A stretch of 11,025 nt of DNA from positions 1 to 11,025 of the forward strand of contig JBKHHW010000098.1 in the NCBI GenBank assembly GCA_046538945.1. Reading direction: 5' to 3'. A model generated the notes under the pieces. That model was not told where the DNA came from and made no database searches. It saw only the letters and a program-made list of their open reading frames with translations. Positions 6,788-11,025 of this stretch are shown one piece after another. The number at the start of each line of letters is the position of its first letter. Position 1 is the stretch's first letter. This DNA is from JAEZKC01 sp046538945 (GTDB lineage Bacteria > Fibrobacterota > Chitinivibrionia > Chitinivibrionales > Chitinispirillaceae). Position numbers and translations under genes: made by a program.

Positions 6788-7861
6788 CTACTTGGGGCCC
6801 CCCTCTATTCCCATTGTATTTCGGCCTCCATCTGAGTTTTTAAACTTTTTCGAGGGGTCTCCCGCATTGAGACAGGGAGAATATTCGGAGAGGTTGTAGC
6901 GTTCTTCAGACCAGGTCTTGGAAGCCGCTTTCGGGGGCAATGCCGATTTTTTTCCAGAATGAACGATTTTCATCAGTCGAGGATCTTTCACTTTTTTCTT
7001 GTCTGTAGGCAGGTTCACATCCAGCTCTACTGCCCGGGCCTCCGCCCGGGAGCCGCTGAAAACAGGGTCCATGTAGATATTGCCGTACCGGTCGGTGGAG
7101 TCCCTGTTTTTGTTTTCTTTAGTGAGAATGCCCAGTTCCGGGTTGCAGTCGAAAAGATCTCCGTCACGGTTGCCGTAGATGCAGTTGAAGGTGAACTGCA
7201 CCTTGGAAATATTGTCACACCAGAGTCCAAGATTGGTGTTGAATGCGATAATGTTGTTGGAGATTTCAGGATTGCAGTGCTCTACCCTTATCCCGGCAGC
7301 AAAGTTGCGTACAATCAGATTGTTGTGGATCTGAGGCGATCCGCTCTGCATGCAGTGTATGGCGATGTTGTTGTTTTCGAAAAGATTGTTGCGGATTATG
7401 GGGCTGCAGCTGTTGATTGTCAGTGCGGTAGTTGCCCCGGATATTTGCGTATGGGCGATGTCTGTGAACTGGTCAACTGCCTTGTCAAGAATTATCCCTC
7501 GCCAGGTGAATTCAGCCAGGCCGGGCTTGCTGGATCGGAATATGACCGGCTTGTTTTTTCTTCCCACGCAGCTTAGCGCACCATTTACCCGTATGGATAT
7601 AAGAGAAGAATCTGTTTTATCAAAGTGTGGTGATGAAATATCACCATCAGTCTGCTTTTCCACAATGATTTCAGTTCCCGGCATTATCACCAGCCGTGCA
7701 CGCGGGGAGATGATCAAATCGCCGGTGATTATGTAAGGGCTGGATTCCTCACTCCATCGTGTATCTCTGTCGATTGTTCCCTTGACTCTCTTTTCCGCAA
7801 GGGAAGAGCTGGGCTGAAGACAGATGAATAGAAAAAATAGAAAGCAGCAGGATTTTTTCAT
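6788..7861 (-). CDS. Secreted right-handed parallel beta-helix repeat protein
   Basis: The 357-residue product starts with a signal peptide (MKKSCCFLFFLFICL, likely cut after SSSLA at residue 22). Residues about 43-125 form an N-terminal cap with a PGTEIIV element and NKPVIF/WRGIIL strands. Residues about 150-235 are successive beta-helix rungs of about 22-23 residues: SPIIRNNLFENNNIAIHC, SPQIHNNLIVRNFAAGIRV, NPEISNNIIAFNTNLGLW and VQFTFNCIYGN. The end, SPCLNAGDP then DGGRNTMGIEGGP, is the C-terminal signature common in beta-helix proteins of this type. Such folds occur in polysaccharide lyases and surface adhesins, but I see no catalytic residues that would name an enzyme. ATG 7861 is chosen because it begins the signal peptide; an in-frame start at 7915 would bury it. 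The ATG overlaps the stop of the upstream cNMP-binding gene (ATGA), with no strong binding site of its own, so coupled translation is likely. It is a distant paralogue of the gene at 9133. Confidence 0.85.
   Translation of the reverse strand: MKKSCCFLFFLFICLQPSSSLAEKRVKGTIDRDTRWSEESSPYIITGDLIISPRARLVIMPGTEIIVEKQTDGDISSPHFDKTDSSLISIRVNGALSCVGRKNKPVIFRSSKPGLAEFTWRGIILDKAVDQFTDIAHTQISGATTALTINSCSPIIRNNLFENNNIAIHCMQSGSPQIHNNLIVRNFAAGIRVEHCNPEISNNIIAFNTNLGLWCDNISKVQFTFNCIYGNRDGDLFDCNPELGILTKENKNRDSTDRYGNIYMDPVFSGSRAEARAVELDVNLPTDKKKVKDPRLMKIVHSGKKSALPPKAASKTWSEERYNLSEYSPCLNAGDPSKKFKNSDGGRNTMGIEGGPK
7033..7050. repeat. Perfect GC-only inverted repeat inside the beta-helix gene
   Basis: CCCGGGC-CTCC-GCCCGGG is a 7-bp, all-GC stem with a 4-base loop. 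It lies within codons for SRAEARA, between the beta-helix rungs and the C-terminal region. It is much more stable than anything else nearby. It may simply reflect codon choice, or it may pause polymerase or ribosome. Confidence 0.5.
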
Positions 7862-8166
7862 ACCGAGGGATCCATATCCTTGAATTTGTTGTAAAGGGAC
7901 AATTTTTTCATCCACCAGGATGGGACACCCTGAATCTTTCTCTGGATCACTTCGGACTCAATCTGCAAGGTTGTGCATTCCTCCACTACGACAGCTGAAG
8001 CGCTCCTTGGTTTTCCAAATATAAGTGCCGTTTCTCCCAGCACTGCACCCTTTCCCATCATCGCACGTTCAATCTCCTTGCTTCCCATCGTCTTGTACAC
8101 CTTTACCCTTCCGGACTGAATTACATACAGTTCCCGGGATCGGTTGTTTTCCCGGAAAAGATGCAA
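7858..8166 (-). CDS. Stand-alone cyclic-nucleotide-binding domain protein (frameshifted N-terminus)
   Basis: The intact frame gives about 102 residues with a cNMP-binding (CRP-like) beta-barrel: SRELYVIQSGRVKVYK, then the phosphate-binding cassette GAVLGETALIFGKPRSASAV. This keeps the Gly-Glu and Arg-Ser-Ala that contact cyclic nucleotide in CRP. The C-terminal helix includes VPSWWMKKLSLYNKF. There is no helix-turn-helix, so it is a sensor domain without DNA binding. The frame opens after a TAA and has no ATG; the first possible start is TTG 8166, with AAAGAGG too close to serve it. The missing first strand of the fold is encoded just upstream in another frame (ATG 8198), so the true gene is probably 8198-7858 with one base lost near 8168, or with a sequencing error. 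The stop overlaps the start of the secreted beta-helix gene (ATGA). Ligand specificity (cAMP, cGMP or other) cannot be read. Confidence 0.75.
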   Translation of the reverse strand: MHLFRENNRSRELYVIQSGRVKVYKTMGSKEIERAMMGKGAVLGETALIFGKPRSASAVVVEECTTLQIESEVIQRKIQGVPSWWMKKLSLYNKFKDMDPSV

Positions 8167-8168
8167 AC

Positions 8169-8198
8169 CTCTTTAAGTGTACGGGTTACAGGCTTCAT
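8169..8198 (-). other. Out-of-frame N-terminal segment of the cNMP-binding gene
   Basis: ATG 8198-8196 begins MKPVTRTLKE in the frame offset from the main reading frame. Shifting frame at 8169-8168 joins it to GLHLFRENNRSRELYVIQSG and makes the usual start of a cNMP-binding domain (basic lead-in, K-x-G-x-x-L/I-F-x-E-x). One extra G on the coding strand (GAG-GT to GAG-GGT) would restore a continuous frame. The same frame upstream of the ATG meets a TGA within 12 codons, so 8198 is the likely start. I see no heptameric slippery sequence in the proper register. Confidence 0.55.
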
Positions 8199-8315
8199 TG
8201 TAGTTTTCAATTCTTTCAGACTGTATATTGATCAAACTTGATATGTTGCCGCCTTCCAAATTATTATATATTCTATATTTATGATATTTTGAGTGCAAGG
8301 AGAAGCTTTCCGTAC
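8199..8315. promoter_or_regulatory. Divergent intergenic control region
   Basis: This AT-rich stretch separates the minus-strand cNMP/beta-helix unit from the plus-strand lipoprotein/beta-helix unit. On the plus strand TTGATA (8238-8243) and TATTAT (8262-8267) are each 5/6 matches to sigma-70 boxes with an 18-base spacer, placing a start near 8274. AAGGAG (8297-8302) is the lipoprotein ribosome binding site. On the minus strand TATACA (8227-8222) is a possible -10 but has no good -35. No CRP-like operator was recognised. Confidence 0.45.
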
Positions 8316-9116
8316 ATGACTTCGTTCTCTCGAGTGTACCTCACATTGGCTTTCGGGCTGATTGTACTTTTAGGCTGCCAGGATAGGGAAAAGGTTTCTA
8401 TCGAAATCGATTTTTCCGAGTCCGGATCCTGGAAATACCTTCTCGGGGCAGACTTATACGGTACAGTGGCATTGAAGGATTCCCAGCAGACCTACTCCGG
8501 TTCACTCAGATCGTTTCTGCAGGGATTACCCGACAGCGGCAGAGAAGAGGTTGCTTTCTGCATGGAGGATGTGAACCTTGCAGCTGATTTTCTCTCCGAA
8601 ACGGAAAAGTTCGATCTTCAGAACCGCCTTGGGGCCATGATTATATCGGTTTCCCCTCAGAAAGGCATATCCCTGAGTGATTCACTGGAGATTACAAGAA
8701 TACCGTCGGGAAGCTGGGATGTCATCAGGAGCGTGGCTAGAGTGGTACCTGTACTGCCCGGCTCAGAAATGGCAGTGGGCGGTTCCTGGGAAAGAGAGCA
8801 GCAGTTTCCTCTTGAGCTGAAACAGGGAAATGCCACAGGAATGCTGTATCAGGTGTACAGTCTTGACAGTCTTTTTCAGAAAAACGGAAACAGAAACGCT
8901 GCACTGAGCTGGAATTTCACCTATCGGGTATCTCTTCTAAAGGACAATATTCCCCTTGCAGGAAAAGTTCCTCTGGCCGGCTCGGGCAGGGGGCATGCAA
9001 CTATCGATTTGGAGCAGAAGAAAATCTTGAAATCGCAGGCATCTTTCCAGGTTTCCCACTATGATGATTCTCATATAGAATTCAGCGAAACGGTTCACCT
9101 GGAAGCGGTAAATTGA
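8316..9116 (+). CDS. Lipoprotein of unknown function
   Basis: The 266-residue product begins MTSFSRVYLTLAFGLIVLLG and then Cys21: a type II signal peptide with lipobox L-L-G-C. Gln at +2 would favour outer-membrane sorting under E. coli Lol rules, which may not hold here. The mature part looks like an all-beta periplasmic domain. A PVLPGSEMAVGGSWERE segment (145-161) and GRGHATIDLEQKKILKSQASF (225-244 and on) suggest one of the uncharacterised lipoprotein families with a 'P-G...V-G-x-S-W' motif (DUF6263-like); this is from memory and unconfirmed. ATG 8316 is chosen because it starts the signal peptide and AAGGAG lies 13 bases upstream; a TTG at 8238 would add 26 residues before it. The beta-helix gene follows after 16 bases, so the two probably form an operon driven from the divergent region. 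Confidence 0.8.
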   Translation: MTSFSRVYLTLAFGLIVLLGCQDREKVSIEIDFSESGSWKYLLGADLYGTVALKDSQQTYSGSLRSFLQGLPDSGREEVAFCMEDVNLAADFLSETEKFDLQNRLGAMIISVSPQKGISLSDSLEITRIPSGSWDVIRSVARVVPVLPGSEMAVGGSWEREQQFPLELKQGNATGMLYQVYSLDSLFQKNGNRNAALSWNFTYRVSLLKDNIPLAGKVPLAGSGRGHATIDLEQKKILKSQASFQVSHYDDSHIEFSETVHLEAVN

Positions 9117-9132
9117 TTCTGAAAGAGAGCAC

Positions 9133-9816
9133 ATGAAACGCATTTTTCTCGTTTTTCTGTTCGCTGCGTTCACAGCTGAGGCGAATGACTCCCTGAAAAC
9201 ATTGGAATTCACATCAGATACGACTCTGTGCGGGAATCTGATTGTCGATAAGAATACTGTTTGTATCCTCAACCCCGGAATAACCGTGCGTTTTGACGGT
9301 TACTGGGGTATACAGGTAAAAGGAAAGCTGGTTGCTCTCGGGACAGAGGACAAACCGGTTGTGATAAAAGCGGTAGACTGGAACCGGGGGAGCCAGAAAG
9401 CTAACTGGAGAGGGATCGAAATCGCCGGTGAAGAGGCTCAAGCCAGCCTGAAATTCTGCAGAGTCGAGGGCGCATACCGTAATCTGCTGCAGGTGTCGGA
9501 AGTCAGAATCGATTCGTGTGAATTTTCTGGCAATCACTATGCACTGTACTGTGAAAGAAAAGCACAGCCGCGGGTCAGAAATACTCTGTTTTCCAACAAT
9601 AACGCGGCTGTTACCATAAATAACGCTCATCCGCTGCTGCACAGTGTGACTGTAAAGGGCAACAAAGTCGGACTTCACTGTATTTCGGATTGTGCAGTAA
9701 TCTCAGGCAGTACCATAATCGGTGAAAACGGAACGGATCGCATAACCGATTCTTTTGATGATCAGAATGCATCATCACCCCGCAGACTCTGGGATTTTCT
9801 TCTGCAGTTATTTTGA
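9133..9816 (+). CDS. Secreted parallel beta-helix protein, short paralogue
   Basis: The 227-residue product has a signal peptide (MKRIFLVFLFAAFTAEA, probable cut after Ala17). The cap LCGNLIVDKNTVCILNPGITV followed by GIQVKGKLVALGTEDKPVVI and NWRGIEI parallels the cap of the minus-strand beta-helix protein (GDLIISPRARLVIMPGTEIIV, NKPVIF, TWRGIIL). Rungs follow: VRIDSCEFSGNHYALYC, PRVRNTLFSNNNAAVTIN and PLLHSVTVKGNKVGLHC. It lacks the C-terminal SPCLNAGDP...MGIEGGP signature of its paralogue and ends in a short hydrophobic LWDFLLQLF. It could be a natural short form or a C-terminally shortened copy. GAAAGAGAG lies just upstream of the ATG. No catalytic motif is visible, so binding, scaffold or glycan-related roles are all open. 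The gene converges on the cysteine-peptidase gene with 10 bases between the stops. Confidence 0.82.
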   Translation: MKRIFLVFLFAAFTAEANDSLKTLEFTSDTTLCGNLIVDKNTVCILNPGITVRFDGYWGIQVKGKLVALGTEDKPVVIKAVDWNRGSQKANWRGIEIAGEEAQASLKFCRVEGAYRNLLQVSEVRIDSCEFSGNHYALYCERKAQPRVRNTLFSNNNAAVTINNAHPLLHSVTVKGNKVGLHCISDCAVISGSTIIGENGTDRITDSFDDQNASSPRRLWDFLLQLF

Positions 9817-9826
9817 AATAGATTAC

Positions 9827-10696
9827 TTATCTGTTTGCCACAGCTTTAGCCGCGGGCAGTTTGATAAGTATCGCCCCATCTATGATTCCCACTCTGTATG
9901 AGGATTCCCGGAACTTGATGAAACGGTTTGCCTTTCTGGGCAGACCTCCCAAGGATCCCTTCAAGGTGCCGCTTCTGATTTTTTCCGTTTTGATGTAATC
10001 GTTTACCCGCTTTCGCGTTTCAGGATCGTGAACGATCAGAACTGAAGGGTCTTCATTTCTGCCGTCATGCCCGTATCCGGTGAGAGTGACCCAGTGACCG
10101 CCTGTTCGGGTGTACTCATCTTTTTTGGCATCATATCTGTACCAGCCGTAATTGAGCAGAACCGCATCATGACTCTGGAGTCCCTCTTTGAGCAGCGCAA
10201 GCTCCGGTATCGTTCTGCCTGTCCTGAATTCACCTCTGACATACCTCCAGCCGTAATAGTCGATTTCAACATCGCCTATGTCACGATCCTCGAAAAACTC
10301 CTTGAGTCCGCTGGTGATCTGTGCGGGATTGGTACCCTTGGGGCCGGTGCGGAAATATTTCGAGGAACCCAGAAGCTTTATCAATTCGTGCTGATCCTTG
10401 ACCGGGTCGCTGGTAGGCTCTATAAGGTTTGAATGTCCTCGCTGAAAAAGCCACATGAGAGCATTGGAAGCGGAGGCCGGGCCGCAGTACATGGCGCCTT
10501 TTCCTTCGAAACCTCCGAAAGACATGTCCCGCTGGTAATAGTCTGGTATGGAGTCTATGAACTCTGTATACGCTTGGGGCAGATCGGAAGCGGTACCGTG
10601 ATCTGCATTGTTTTCGGAAGTGTAGGTGTCGGCTGTACTGAAGTCGCAGGAAATGAAGGTTAGGGCTAGAAAAATAGCTGTGTATATCATCTTCAT
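9827..10696 (-). CDS. C39/papain-like cysteine peptidase-fold lipoprotein
   Basis: The 289-residue product starts MKMIYTAIFLALTFIS followed by Cys17: a lipoprotein signal with lipobox F-I-S-C. Asp18 at +2 would mean inner-membrane retention under E. coli rules. A low-complexity tether (about 19-40) leads to a domain with the papain-fold marks of C39-like peptidases: YYQRD (Gln55, possible oxyanion residue), AMYCGPASASNALMWL (Cys71 nucleophile at the start of a helix), TGGHWVTLTGYG (His201) and IVHDPET (Asp224). The Gln lies 16 residues before the Cys, further than in bacteriocin-transporter C39 domains. The enzyme is probably active in the periplasm or at the surface, but its substrate is unknown; a transpeptidase or inactive binding role is possible. 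No clear ribosome binding site precedes ATG 10696. It is not co-transcribed with any neighbour in the window. Confidence 0.8.
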   Translation of the reverse strand: MKMIYTAIFLALTFISCDFSTADTYTSENNADHGTASDLPQAYTEFIDSIPDYYQRDMSFGGFEGKGAMYCGPASASNALMWLFQRGHSNLIEPTSDPVKDQHELIKLLGSSKYFRTGPKGTNPAQITSGLKEFFEDRDIGDVEIDYYGWRYVRGEFRTGRTIPELALLKEGLQSHDAVLLNYGWYRYDAKKDEYTRTGGHWVTLTGYGHDGRNEDPSVLIVHDPETRKRVNDYIKTEKIRSGTLKGSLGGLPRKANRFIKFRESSYRVGIIDGAILIKLPAAKAVANR

Positions 10697-11025
10697 CCAG
10701 TTTGAGAAGGTGAATGGGTCTGTTTTTGGTGGTAAATGCGAATACTTCCGTGGTGAGGGTTTATTGCGGCTTTTTTGGAGAGAAGAAGTGGCGATTGGAA
10801 GGGTATTGATGATACGGTGTTCCCTCAGCGGATGATCGTTATGTCCGGGAATACGAGCCGCTTGGGAGTGAGGACTGCAGTTCTGATGTTCAGGTCATCG
10901 GGTCCTGTGACGTGCTGCGGGATTCTGCCTGAACCTTTACACTCCGGGCTGAATGGTGACTCTTACCCGCTCAGTTTGCTTTGGGATGGAGGTGCCCCGG
11001 AGGTGAGTTTGTGAACTGTCATTCC
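10697..11025. other. Stretch without a supported gene
   Basis: About 330 bases upstream of the peptidase gene, holding its promoter if that is local. A plus-strand frame (10775-11014, 79 codons) and a minus-strand frame of about 46 codons without an early start both cross it; neither has a recognisable motif or a convincing start. GTTCAGG (10888-10894) and CCTGAAC (10928-10934) are inverted, with GTCA/TGAC (10894-10897/10908-10911) nested inside, so a small RNA fold is possible. The G+C-rich half (10830-11010) looks unlike the AT-rich part near 10740, so a gene remnant or unrecognised small gene remains possible. Confidence 0.45.

Noticed and set aside
6794..6801. GGGGCCCC palindrome between the convergent tonB and beta-helix genes.
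   Set aside because: It lies in the Gly-Gly-Pro codons of the beta-helix C-terminus and has neither stem-loop spacing nor a T-run.
6959..7576. Long plus-strand frame of 205 codons opposite the beta-helix gene.
   Set aside because: Shadow of the minus-strand gene, which has a signal peptide, repeat rungs and a family C-terminus; the plus frame has none.
1..11004. The first 12 bases reappear inverted at 10993-11004, suggesting terminal inverted repeats of an element.
   Set aside because: Several 12-base matches in either orientation are expected by chance in 11 kb, the window edges are arbitrary, and no transposase or integrase is present.
10775..11014. Plus-strand 79-codon frame near the window end.
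   Set aside because: No recognisable motif, weak start context and unusual composition; kept only as a comment on the unassigned stretch.

Overview
The window looks like a chromosomal segment of a Gram-negative (diderm) bacterium. It encodes a complete TonB-type energy-transduction operon, two lipoproteins with readable lipoboxes and two signal-peptide-bearing beta-helix proteins. The purine gene is of the single-chain type usually called 'clostridial', which also occurs in some diderm phyla. The combination of that PurL with an ExbB-ExbD-ExbD-TonB operon and secreted beta-helix proteins reminds me of Fibrobacterota/Chitinivibrionia-like bacteria, but this is an impression from memory and cannot be proven from the sequence. 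No rRNA, tRNA, IS element, CRISPR array or phage gene was seen.

Layout. (1) 1-215: leader, with a possible partial divergent reading frame. (2) 216-3992 (+): purL, a 1258-residue FGAM synthase with its glutaminase domain fused at the C-terminus. (3) 3993-4287: a non-coding gap holding a small hairpin before the next operon. (4) 4288-6739 (+): a tightly overlapped four-gene operon, exbB - exbD1 - exbD2 - tonB. The two ExbD proteins differ at the proton-carrying position: ExbD1 has Asn28 where ExbD2 keeps Asp27. (5) 6788-8198 (-): a stand-alone cyclic-nucleotide-binding domain protein, whose first ten codons lie in another frame, overlapping by ATGA a secreted parallel beta-helix protein. (6) 8316-9816 (+), divergent from (5): a lipoprotein of unknown function and a second, shorter beta-helix protein. 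(7) 9827-10696 (-): a lipoprotein with a C39/papain-like cysteine peptidase fold, converging on the second beta-helix gene with a 10-base gap. (8) 10697-11025: no supported gene.

How they may work together. The Exb/Ton genes should form an inner-membrane proton-driven motor that delivers force across the periplasm. No TonB-dependent receptor is encoded beside them, so the target is unknown. The genes from 6788 to 10696 all look like envelope or surface products plus one cytoplasmic nucleotide sensor, and may be a surface-associated cluster. A link between this cluster and the motor is only positional. PurL is housekeeping and seems unrelated. I did not find a clearly new defence or mobile system. 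The points most worth checking are the Asn/Asp ExbD pair, the frameshifted sensor gene coupled to a secreted beta-helix protein, and the duplicated beta-helix units around one divergent promoter region.
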